From an uncultured Eubacteriales bacterium (GTDB lineage: Bacteria; Bacillota; Clostridia; HGM11514): DNA of 5,850 nucleotides. Positions within the stretch are counted from its first letter, which is position 1. Every line of letters begins with the position of its first letter. Positions 1-5,641 of the stretch are shown here, in pieces. The notes below the pieces were generated by a model, which ran no database searches, was not told the DNA's origin, and was given only the letters and a program-made list of their open reading frames with translations. A program made the translations under genes and the position numbers. The stretch spans positions 1 through 5,850 of the forward strand of contig CABUMF010000070.1 of the NCBI GenBank assembly GCA_902492655.1, in the 5' to 3' direction.

Positions 1-343
1 CATCCTTAATGACTGCCGGAGCATCCACAGCCTCCGTATTTCCGTTGACGCACATATCGTAAGCGCCAATTTCAATAATCAGCTGATTATCCCCGCGCAT
101 TGCCGTTACAAATTGCTTACCGTCAGACTCAGTGTAGGTTACATTGCAGCCGAGCGCCTCAAAAATAGCACGGAAAGGCACTAAAACTCTATCGTTTTCC
201 ATTACCGGTTCCACATCAAAATCCATATCCTCGCCATCCATGGTTACAGTGATTTTATCTGTGACAACCATTTCGGCACCAAACACTGCTACGGACGAGC
301 AAAACATTGTCAGTGCCAGCATAATTGAAATAATTTTTTTCAT
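1..343 (-). CDS. Secreted stalk-domain protein (copper amine oxidase N-terminal-like), 3' end outside window
   Basis: The 114 codons visible begin with a clear export signal: MKK, then a hydrophobic core of about 15 residues ending near VFGA, so a signal peptidase I cut around residues 22-23 is likely. From about residue 28 the chain has the pattern of the copper amine oxidase N-terminal ('stalk') domain, PF07833: DKITVTMDGEDM, then PVMENDRVLVPFRAIFEALG and a following beta-rich stretch. In clostridia such domains are common on exported or wall-associated proteins; they do not themselves imply amine oxidase activity or copper binding. AGGAGG at 352-357 sits 8 nt before the ATG and fixes the start. 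The gene runs off the left edge, so it could be a short stalk-only protein or carry a further catalytic domain. A broken paralogue lies at 2787-3041. Domain assignment is firm; function is unknown. Confidence 0.85.
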   Translation of the reverse strand, partial: MKKIISIMLALTMFCSSVAVFGAEMVVTDKITVTMDGEDMDFDVEPVMENDRVLVPFRAIFEALGCNVTYTESDGKQFVTAMRGDNQLIIEIGAYDMCVNGNTEAVDAPAVIKD

Positions 344-359
344 TTATAATTCCTCCTCG

Positions 360-464
360 TCAATTTGTCATATTTCCACATTTATTATTATACATCATTT
401 CATCTGCTTGTGCAATAACATCGATGGCAGGTACAACACAAAACTCCGCAAGCTTTGCTATAAA
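360..464 (-). pseudogene. Internally deleted remnant of a GGDEF (diguanylate cyclase-like) gene
   Basis: These 35 codons have no start of their own and directly follow the guanine deaminase stop, in the same frame. The first part reads AKLAEFCVVPAIDV, which matches AKLVEFCAVPAIGV in a membrane segment of the intact GGDEF protein at 3876-4940. The next residues read AQADEMMYNNK, which matches its C-terminal KKADEMMYENK. About 250 codons that should separate these two parts are missing. The similarity is also visible in DNA: 391-408 matches 3901-3918 at 17 of 18 bases, and 430-459 matches 4702-4731 at 24 of 30 bases. I infer a former paralogue that lost its middle. The fragment ends at a TGA 16 bases before the stalk-protein ATG, so it occupies that gene's upstream region. 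Expression as a peptide is unlikely because no initiation site is visible. Confidence 0.8.
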
Positions 465-1778
465 TCAAGCATTGCATCCTTCCCGCATATCAATTTTTTC
501 ACCGCAAACATATTTTGCTTTAATTCCTCCGCATAAATCCAAAGATAAATAAACAGCCCTCTCTATTCGCTGTCTAACATTCAGGTCAAGCGGATGCGGC
601 AAAATACTGTCGTCCAGCATAACCGCATCAAATTCATATCCTTCGTCAAAGCTGCCGACCTCGCCGAAAAACTCTCCTCCGCCTTTTGTCGCCATGTAGA
701 ACGCCTCTTCAAAGGTTACAGGTTTTGCATTTTCGTCTATATATCTCCGGTACATTTTTGAAACTTGAATTGCATCTGTAATTGCACGAAACATTGATTC
801 CGTCTGCCCGCCTGCAACATCACTGCCCAAGCCTATTCTCATATCCATATCAAGATACTTTCTTACCGGTGCAATTCCCGATGATAAATTCATATTGGAC
901 GCCGGACAATGCGCGATGAACACATCGTTATCTCTTATACGCTTTACTTCTTCATCTGTTGACCAGACGCAATGTGCCATGACTGTATTAACCTTTTCAA
1001 AGTCAAGATTTTCAGCACCAAAAAGGTTAAATTTGTCATATCCGTCACCATAGAATGCCGTATCGGGACAAAGTTCCTGCACCCACTTGATTTCGTCCCG
1101 GTTTTCCGATAAATGCGACTGTACAGGCAAATGGTATGCACGCTGAATTTCCCGCAGTTCCCCCATAAGCGCATCGGTACAGCTTGGGATAAAACGAGGT
1201 GTTAAAATCGGTTTTGTGCGTTTGTATCTATCCTTGATTTCGTTGAGCCAGCCAAAAGTGTCATACGCCGATCTATCGGTGCTTTCTTCCACAAGGGCAT
1301 CCGGTGCGTTACGGTCCATATTTATTTTTCCCACATAGGTTATCAGACCTGTATTCTCCATTAAATCCATCAATATTTCAGTCGCTGCTCTGTGTTTTGT
1401 CGCAAAAATGCAGGCTCTTGTGGTTGCACTGTTTTTCATGCTTTCTGCAAAAATGGAATATGCCTTCTTAGCATATTCGGTACTTGCATACTTTGCTTCT
1501 TCCGGGAAAGTCCGATTATTAAGCCACTCAATCAGTTCATAATCCATACCCATACCACGGAAAGCATACTGCGGTGCATGAATATGCAAATCCACCATTC
1601 CCGGTATAATAAGCATATCACCGTAATTACGCAGTTCATAATTCTTAAATTCAGCAGGTATTTCGTTAAAAACACCTGCACTTTTTCCGTCTTTACATAC
1701 CGCATACCCTGACAAGGTTTTCAGCTCTTTACCGGATGTGCTAAAGCATATATGTCCCTTGATAATAAAATTATTCAT
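465..1778 (-). CDS. guaD: Guanine deaminase, amidohydrolase type
   Basis: Zinc-dependent cytosolic enzyme that converts guanine and water to xanthine and ammonia, feeding purine salvage or degradation. The 437-residue protein matches the usual length of the amidohydrolase-type enzyme; the short cytidine-deaminase-like form of Bacillus subtilis is a different family. Visible motifs are PGMVDLHIHAPQYAFRG with metal ligands H65 and H67, PRFIPSC near residues 194-200 (substrate-pocket arginine), SHLSE with H222 and E225, AHC with H269, AHCPASN near 290, and GLGSD with the metal-binding D320. VDLHIHAPQYAFRG and the following MDYELIEWLNNRTFP are highly characteristic of this enzyme. An in-frame ATG lies 30 bases upstream at 1808, but GAGAGG at 1786-1791 sits 7 nt before the ATG at 1778, so I choose 1778. 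No key residue is missing. The gene follows a leader with a possible RNA fold (1807-1863) and is trailed at once by a GGDEF remnant. Confidence 0.95.
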   Translation of the reverse strand: MNNFIIKGHICFSTSGKELKTLSGYAVCKDGKSAGVFNEIPAEFKNYELRNYGDMLIIPGMVDLHIHAPQYAFRGMGMDYELIEWLNNRTFPEEAKYASTEYAKKAYSIFAESMKNSATTRACIFATKHRAATEILMDLMENTGLITYVGKINMDRNAPDALVEESTDRSAYDTFGWLNEIKDRYKRTKPILTPRFIPSCTDALMGELREIQRAYHLPVQSHLSENRDEIKWVQELCPDTAFYGDGYDKFNLFGAENLDFEKVNTVMAHCVWSTDEEVKRIRDNDVFIAHCPASNMNLSSGIAPVRKYLDMDMRIGLGSDVAGGQTESMFRAITDAIQVSKMYRRYIDENAKPVTFEEAFYMATKGGGEFFGEVGSFDEGYEFDAVMLDDSILPHPLDLNVRQRIERAVYLSLDLCGGIKAKYVCGEKIDMREGCNA

Positions 1779-1785
1779 ACTCTTG

Positions 1786-1791
1786 CCTCTC
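1786..1791 (-). promoter_or_regulatory. Ribosome binding site deciding the guaD start
   Basis: GAGAGG on the minus strand lies 7 nt before the ATG at 1778. The alternative ATG at 1808 has no comparable purine tract, and its ten extra residues (MIYLFVRGKS) do not resemble a deaminase N-terminus. Confidence 0.75.
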
Positions 1792-1806
1792 ACAAATAGA
1801 TAAATC

Positions 1807-1863
1807 AAAGGCTGCTTTTACATGCCGACATAAATCTTTCGGCAATATATCGGTAGCCGCTTT
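1807..1863 (-). promoter_or_regulatory. Possible structured leader RNA upstream of guaD
   Basis: In the 132-nt gap before guaD the minus-strand transcript can form a perfect 6-bp hairpin, TGCCGA (1839-1844) with TCGGCA (1823-1828), around a 10-nt loop. It is enclosed by a weaker outer stem between AAAGCGGCT (1855-1863) and AGCAGCCTTT (1807-1816), with one bulge and one mismatch. The outer 3' arm ends 28 nt before the ATG, leaving the ribosome binding site outside the fold. There is no T-run after it, so it does not look like an intrinsic terminator. A purine-sensing leader would make sense here, but the conserved core of the known purine riboswitch is not present. A chance fold is quite possible. 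Confidence 0.3.
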
Positions 1864-1910
1864 CACACCATATGTTTCCTAATGAATATGTTTAACTATT
1901 TTACTATTCT

Positions 1911-2111
1911 TCAGTTATCTTTTTTCCTCATTTTTATACCGATATAGCAAAAGTAAATTCCCAATGCAATCCAGAAAAGGTTCATAAGTATGCTGATTCT
2001 TCCTTCAAAATCATTTCCAAACCCCAGTCGAACTACAATAATTACCGCTGCGGATAAAACACAAATTATTCCGCATACAAGCGTTACGGTTCCTCTTGTT
2101 TTCTTTTTCAT
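1911..2111 (-). CDS. Small two-helix membrane protein, unknown function
   Basis: A 66-residue protein with a basic N-terminus (MKKKTRG), a first hydrophobic helix at about residues 8-28, a short loop containing FGNDFEGR, a second helix at about 38-59 with several aromatic residues, and a basic tail KMRKKDN. Both termini are probably cytoplasmic by the positive-inside rule. I do not recognise the family. The open frame extends 11 codons further upstream into the acetyltransferase gene, but GGGAGG at 2122-2127 lies 10 nt before the ATG at 2111 and MKKK is a typical start, so I choose 2111. The binding site lies inside the last codons of the upstream gene, with only 7 nt between that stop and this ATG. 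The two are therefore very likely co-transcribed and translationally coupled. No link to acetyltransferase function is evident. Confidence 0.75.
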   Translation of the reverse strand: MKKKTRGTVTLVCGIICVLSAAVIIVVRLGFGNDFEGRISILMNLFWIALGIYFCYIGIKMRKKDN

Positions 2112-2118
2112 ATTCCTG

Positions 2119-2745
2119 TCACCTCCCGTTCCGTACCATTGCATAAAGCGTCATGTCAGTTCCCGGAACTCTGCTGCTTTCCGCAAGTGAAAAGCCGTAG
2201 TGACCGTAAAGTGATACGTTTTCTTCCTTTAGCGTTTCGAGATAACACGCTTGTCCCGTTGCGTCAAAATAGTCAAGTATAGGTTTTAGAATCCGCGAAC
2301 CGCAGCCTTGATTCCTAAACTCCGGCCTTGTGGCATATCCGTATAAATACCAGCATTTTTCCGGTGCATATTTTGCTTTTATTTCTTCGGCAAGTGCTTC
2401 AAACCGGAGCATTTGGGCAGTAGACCTAAGTCCAAATCTAAACATGATTTTCCAACCGCCTACCTTTATGTACTGCAAAAAACCTGCGCCTTTATAATCC
2501 GGCGGATAAAAAAGTGCAACTGTATTGGGGTAATAAGCGTCTCCTATGCAAAAACTTTGCTCCCTTGATGCGGTCAAAAGGACTTTCCAAAACAACATCA
2601 TTTTCCGTACATCGTATTTCCTGCCGGAAAAGTATTCAAATAAGGAATATCCTTCAAAAGCATGTGCAAAACACTCCGCATAGGCTTCAATATCATTTTT
2701 CTGCATGACATGGCAGTGTTCCATCTCCGGTATTGTATTTGTCAC
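2119..2745 (-). CDS. GNAT-family N-acetyltransferase
   Basis: A 208-residue cytosolic protein expected to move an acetyl group from acetyl-CoA to an amine. The acetyl-CoA site is visible: strand WYLYGYATRPEF at 132-143, then the pyrophosphate-binding turn NQGCGSRIL at 145-153, matching the family Q/R-x-x-G-x-G/A pattern. Then follow ACYLETLKEENVSLYGHYGF at 166-185, a common GNAT ending, and PGTDMTLYAMVR. The N-terminal half is less conserved and probably holds the acceptor site, so the substrate cannot be named. The start codon is GTG at 2745, with AGGAGA at 2756-2761 lying 10 nt upstream; no in-frame ATG or TTG lies between the two. The first internal ATG (codon 8) has GGAG directly against it, which is too close. 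The gene follows the pseudogene at 2787-3041 and precedes a coupled small membrane protein. Confidence 0.9.
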   Translation of the reverse strand: MTNTIPEMEHCHVMQKNDIEAYAECFAHAFEGYSLFEYFSGRKYDVRKMMLFWKVLLTASREQSFCIGDAYYPNTVALFYPPDYKGAGFLQYIKVGGWKIMFRFGLRSTAQMLRFEALAEEIKAKYAPEKCWYLYGYATRPEFRNQGCGSRILKPILDYFDATGQACYLETLKEENVSLYGHYGFSLAESSRVPGTDMTLYAMVRNGR

Positions 2746-2786
2746 AAGCGTATCATCTCCTGTATAATTTTTTGTAATTCATTCGT

Positions 2787-3041
2787 TTATTCTGTCTTTA
2801 GCGCATTGTAAAGCGCCGCATCCGTCTGCTGCTTATACCACATGACCACCATGAGGTCTGCTGAATGGTTTTAAACTGCGGCAGAATGGAAATTCTGTCG
2901 TTTTCCATAACGGGGGGCGACATCTGTTATAATTTCTTCACCGTTTACCTTAACAGTAATTTTATCGGTATCTGTGGCAAATGCCAAATTTGCCGAACCA
3001 ATCATAGATACTGCCAATATTACTGCCAAAATTTTTTTCAT
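2787..3041 (-). pseudogene. Chimeric remnant: frameshifted stalk-domain protein start plus DUF975 protein tail
   Basis: The 5' part reads MKKILAVILAVSMIGSANLA, a signal peptide, then DKITVKVNGEEIITDVAP. This matches the intact stalk protein at 1-343. At a run of six C (minus strand, 2912-2917) the frame breaks and the reading stops after 56 codons at 2871-2873. Removing one C restores VMENDRISIL, the next part of the stalk domain (VMENDRVLVP in the intact copy). The domain is then lost, and in another frame 2787-2869 reads MWYKQQTDAALYNALKTE followed by a stop. This resembles the end of the neighbouring DUF975 protein, PYKLLTNAALYDELKQN. Only a weak purine tract precedes the ATG at 3041. I infer two former genes joined by deletion. 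The shortened 56-codon frame could still make a tiny secreted peptide, but nothing supports a function. Confidence 0.75.
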
Positions 3042-3062
3042 AGTATATATTTTCTTTTCTGT

Positions 3063-3788
3063 TTAGTTTTGTTTTAACTCATCATAAAGTGCGGCATTTG
3101 TAAGGAGCTTATAAGGAGCAACCCAGAATGTTCCCACAAGTCCGAGTGTGACGCAGTTTAAGAAATCCCAAAGAATAAAACTTAAATCAAGAACGAATGC
3201 ACGCCATTTATTGCCCTTCATCATAGATTTGCTGAGTGCAAAAACTTCTTTTTTGTCCATATCGGGATTGTCTGCCAAAATATAAGGTATCATTCTGTAC
3301 TCATAGATTTTGATAAGTCCCGGAATGATAAAGAGCATTGTCCAAAGGATTGAATACAGGTCATAGAAAAACATAACCTTAACATTTCTTTTATAGCTTA
3401 CATCAAATCCGTTTCCGAGATCAGAAATGTTTCCTTCGCCTCTTATTGCGTTAAGACTGTATTTGTATGTACCTACATTAAACGGATTTACAAGTGCAAT
3501 AACAGAAAAAATTGCAAATGCGGCTACAAGTATCGCAAATACACTGAGCAGCATCCAAAATGCCGGCGAAATTGAGTTTGCAACAGCCAGATTTTGCGGT
3601 GCGTCAATCGGCAAATTACCAAATGTCGATTGTGTATCCGGCATTGACGCAAATGAATGACTTGCACCGCCCGCAGCTGCAAAGCCTCCGACCGCGAGTG
3701 CAGACAGAAGTGCTACAAGCACCGTCTTCCAGTAATTGCGTTTGACGCCTAACTTCGCTTTCTCTTTCAACTTTCTTCTGTTCCACAT
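3063..3788 (-). CDS. DUF975-family integral membrane protein
   Basis: A 241-residue multi-pass membrane protein of the DUF975 family, whose function is not established. The N-terminus MWNRRKLKEKAKLGVKRNYW is typical: a basic amphipathic stretch before the first membrane segment (about 22-42). A segment rich in small and polar residues follows (about 43-75), then helices at about 77-101, 145-164 and 198-224. Family-like motifs are FIIPGLIKIYEYRMIPYIL, LADNPDMDKKE and MMKGNKWRAFVLDLSF near residues 189-204, and the ending PYKLLTNAALYDEL. The open frame has an ATG two codons earlier (3794), but it is only 2 nt from AGAGG (3797-3801). The ATG at 3788 is 8 nt away and gives the usual family start, so I choose 3788. 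The remnant at 2787-2869 preserves the tail of a second copy. Confidence 0.88.
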   Translation of the reverse strand: MWNRRKLKEKAKLGVKRNYWKTVLVALLSALAVGGFAAAGGASHSFASMPDTQSTFGNLPIDAPQNLAVANSISPAFWMLLSVFAILVAAFAIFSVIALVNPFNVGTYKYSLNAIRGEGNISDLGNGFDVSYKRNVKVMFFYDLYSILWTMLFIIPGLIKIYEYRMIPYILADNPDMDKKEVFALSKSMMKGNKWRAFVLDLSFILWDFLNCVTLGLVGTFWVAPYKLLTNAALYDELKQN

Positions 3789-3796
3789 AAACATTA

Positions 3797-3801
3797 CCTC
3801 T
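3797..3801 (-). promoter_or_regulatory. Ribosome binding site deciding the DUF975 gene start
   Basis: AGAGG on the minus strand lies 8 nt from the ATG at 3788 but only 2 nt from the ATG at 3794. Spacing therefore favours the downstream start. Confidence 0.7.
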
Positions 3802-3815
3802 TTCTTTGAAATATT

Positions 3816-3832
3816 ATTATATTGATATTATA
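3816..3832 (-). promoter_or_regulatory. Candidate promoter -10 elements before the DUF975 gene
   Basis: Two perfect TATAAT hexamers occur on the minus strand, at 3827-3832 and 3816-3821, spaced 11 bp apart and 28-39 bp before the start at 3788. Upstream TTGTCC elements from the tandem repeats give 20-bp spacings, which is longer than ideal, so no good -35 partner is visible. The AT-rich context could produce TATAAT by chance. Confidence 0.35.
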
Positions 3833-3838
3833 GAACAT

Positions 3839-3871
3839 AAAGGACAACAAAAGGACAACAAAAGGACAACA
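3839..3871. repeat. Three perfect 11-bp tandem repeats
   Basis: The unit AAAGGACAACA (plus strand; TGTTGTCCTTT on minus) occurs three times without a mismatch and is followed by a partial AAA. It lies just after the GGDEF gene stop and just upstream of the candidate -10 hexamers of the DUF975 gene. The unit is close to one helical turn, so repeated protein-binding sites on one DNA face are possible. A slippage-generated microsatellite is the simpler explanation. Confidence 0.9.
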
Positions 3872-3875
3872 AAAT

Positions 3876-4940
3876 TCAAAAATTAATTTTCTTGTTTTCA
3901 TACATCATTTCATCCGCTTTTTTAAAAGCCTCGGCAAATGTTGTTTTACTGCCGTCACAATATGCGTACCCTACGGATATACCGAATATATCGCCGTATT
4001 TCGGGCGAAGCTTTGCCGCTTCCCGATGCAGACGAGCGTTCAGTTTTTCAGGATTCTCAAAATACTTGTTTAATATCACGCACAGCTCATCACCGCCGAT
4101 TCGGTAGCAATGCCCGTGTTTTCCGTATACCGAGAATATTATTCTTCCAACATCTTTAAGACATTCATCGCCGACTGCATGACCGTATGTGTCATTTATG
4201 ATTTTAAATTTGTTAATATCAAAAACTATAACACATACATTGGATTTAACGCTTTCGGCTTTTCTGTCAAAGCATCTGCGGTTTAACAGCCTTGTTGTTT
4301 TATCCACTTGATTTACTATTCTTCCACGGTTATTGTAAAGAAATATATTGCCGATTACGGCACATAAATAATCAACCCGTATTTCGGAATTAACCATTTG
4401 AACACTCACACCAAACGCAAGCAAACACATCACCAATGCCATAACGCCGTTAAATCTTGCCTGATAGTTCTTATAGCCGATCACCATACAAATAAAGCAG
4501 TATAAAACAGAGAAAATAAATGCCGCGATATAAAGCCAATACAGTGAACCTCTGTGATAAATATTATCGGAGTCAATGAAAAATACCCATCCGTTTAACA
4601 TTGCCCAAATTTCAAATACAGCGTGACAGGCAATGAAAACATATGCCAATCGTATTCGTTTCACTTTACCGTAGGCAATGGCGGCAGTAACACCAATAGC
4701 CGGTACCGCACAAAATTCAACAAGCTTTGCCGCTTTGTGCAGCAAAATAAGGGAGGAAGCGGCGCCGTTTGTTTCCACACCGATCCATTCACCGATAACG
4801 GCTATACCAATAACAAGGCTTACGGCAATAATTTCATTTTTGTTCTTTTGTGAAACAAGTCCGTTGCTTATTACCTCCATAATGTTAATTATCAATGTAA
4901 AAAGCGTTATAAATACAACAACCGTATATAAATCAGACAT
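3876..4940 (-). CDS. Multi-pass membrane GGDEF protein, putative diguanylate cyclase
   Basis: A 354-residue protein whose family makes cyclic di-GMP from two GTP. Residues about 5-205 contain roughly six or seven hydrophobic segments and look like a membrane sensor module I cannot assign to a named family. The GGDEF domain follows from about 212: DKTTRLLNRRCF, then IVFDINKFKIINDTYGHAVGD (metal and nucleotide binding, with D241 as the first metal ligand), the active-site loop RIGGDELCVIL at 280-290 (GGDEL in place of GGDEF, a tolerated variant), and ADEMMYENK at the C-terminus. The inhibitory RxxD site normally just upstream of the loop reads GKHG, so product inhibition through that site is not expected. 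The open frame begins five codons earlier at 4955, but AGGTGG at 4947-4952 lies 6 nt before the ATG at 4940, so I choose 4940. A deleted paralogue lies at 360-464. Catalytic activity is inferred. Confidence 0.9.
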   Translation of the reverse strand: MSDLYTVVVFITLFTLIINIMEVISNGLVSQKNKNEIIAVSLVIGIAVIGEWIGVETNGAASSLILLHKAAKLVEFCAVPAIGVTAAIAYGKVKRIRLAYVFIACHAVFEIWAMLNGWVFFIDSDNIYHRGSLYWLYIAAFIFSVLYCFICMVIGYKNYQARFNGVMALVMCLLAFGVSVQMVNSEIRVDYLCAVIGNIFLYNNRGRIVNQVDKTTRLLNRRCFDRKAESVKSNVCVIVFDINKFKIINDTYGHAVGDECLKDVGRIIFSVYGKHGHCYRIGGDELCVILNKYFENPEKLNARLHREAAKLRPKYGDIFGISVGYAYCDGSKTTFAEAFKKADEMMYENKKINF

Positions 4941-5004
4941 TTCTTTCCACCTCATCGCTAAGCTCTCCGACCGTAATATTGTTTTCGCAAATGTTATGTG
5001 ACAA
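4933..5004 (-). CDS. Tentative 23-codon upstream ORF overlapping the GGDEF gene start
   Basis: A TTG-started frame reading LSHNICENNITVGELSDEVE and three more residues ends at a TGA at 4933-4935, overlapping the first bases of the GGDEF gene in a different frame. AGGAG lies 9 nt before the TTG, which is good spacing. It could be a leader peptide coupling translation of the next gene, the tail of another deleted gene, or chance. It has no signal peptide and no recognisable domain. Confidence 0.2.
   Translation of the reverse strand: MSHNICENNITVGELSDEVERNV
4947..4952 (-). promoter_or_regulatory. Ribosome binding site deciding the GGDEF gene start
   Basis: AGGTGG on the minus strand lies 6 nt before the ATG at 4940. 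It would fall inside the coding sequence if the ATG at 4955 were used, and that ATG has no comparable tract at normal spacing. Confidence 0.65.
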
Positions 5005-5588
5005 TTATTTCATCTCCTGTAATTTGTTTTTCAAAGTCTTCAAACAGCGGTTTTATACTATCAAAACCATCTCAAACCATAACCTTTATCGTGTCTGCGC
5101 CGAACTCACAATTTTCGTCAGGCTTAACCTTTGCGGTGATTGTGTATTCAGTATCTTTGACAGCAGTTTCGTCGTTTGGCGATACGGAAAAACTGTTTTC
5201 AACAAGGCTTGCACCGTTACTTATTACATTAAGAGATGTAGGCAAGCTTTCTTCGGCTTTTGCCGAGGCATTGCCGCCGCCGTAGTTAGAACTTCCGCCT
5301 TCTATTGAACCGTTCTGATTTTCAGATGTATCGTTAATCGTAAGCGTTGCTTTATCAAAAAGGCGTATAACGCTGCCGTCGTCCGTCATATTGTTTACGC
5401 CTTTGCCGCGGCAGATTTTATGTCCATTTAAATCTATGGTAACGCTGTAACTCGGCGGTACAGACAGTGCACCCGCCAAGATTGCTCACATCGTCAATCG
5501 GCTGATATACTTGTTTTCCGGAGCACCCACTCAAGCATAACAGTAAAATTATCGCAATCAGAACCGTGTCGAGTTTCTTTTTTCTCAT
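4994..5588 (-). pseudogene. Decayed chimera: lipoprotein start joined to a surface-protein fragment
   Basis: The ATG at 5588, with AAGGGGA 8 nt upstream, begins MRKKKLDTVLIAIILLLCLS followed by GC: a lipoprotein signal with a good lipobox, LSGC, and lipidated Cys22. The next residues, GKQVYQPIDDVSNLGG, resemble the start of solute-binding lipoproteins. This frame then turns to nonsense and stops at 5418-5420. From about 5477 a second frame reads SVPPSYSVTIDLNGHKI, then ATLTINDTSENQNGSIEGG. This is the 'DLNGH... TLTI.D' pattern of repetitive clostridial surface proteins. Later residues (FSVSPNDETAVKDTEYTITA, then VKPDE) look like another part of such a protein. That frame meets TGA at 5072-5074 but stays open for 25 more codons to a TAA at 4994-4996. 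I infer a broken fusion of at least two genes; the original products are uncertain. Confidence 0.7.
5454..5477. repeat. Inverted repeat at the chimera junction
   Basis: GGCGG (5454-5458) and CCGCC (5473-5477) form a perfect 5-bp inverted repeat around 14 nt that includes the palindrome GTGCAC. It lies where the lipoprotein reading ends and the surface-protein reading begins, so it may mark the deletion or recombination point. It is short enough to be coincidental. Confidence 0.4.
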
Positions 5589-5641
5589 ACGAACTGTCCC
5601 CTTCGCCTTTCAAAGAATTCTATCTTTCATCCTATATATTT

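Noticed and set aside
144..536. Plus-strand open frame of 130 codons
   Set aside because: It runs antisense across the stalk gene, the GGDEF remnant and the guaD end, which are all supported by domain patterns or homology. Its own translation is low-complexity with no recognisable domain.
944..1174. Minus-strand frame of 76 codons inside guaD
   Set aside because: It is an out-of-frame shadow within the well-supported deaminase coding sequence.
1807..1880. Canonical purine riboswitch in front of guaD
   Set aside because: TATGG and CTACC occur, but there is no P2 stem around the first, no TTTCTACC junction, no CCGTAAA loop and no closing P1 stem.
3839..3871. CRISPR array
   Set aside because: The units are 11 bp with no spacers between them, so this is a simple tandem repeat.
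5072..5074. TGA read as a sense codon, because open frames continue after TGA here and after the guaD stop at 465-467
   Set aside because: Intact genes in the window also end at TGA (3876, 2119, 1911), tryptophan is encoded by TGG, and no selenocysteine-type family is involved. The downstream open stretches are explained better as gene remnants.
4979..5308. Plus-strand open frames at 4678-5001, 4979-5308 and 4998-5285
   Set aside because: They are antisense to the GGDEF gene and the chimeric remnant, have no recognisable domain, and read as cysteine- or serine-rich shadow translation.
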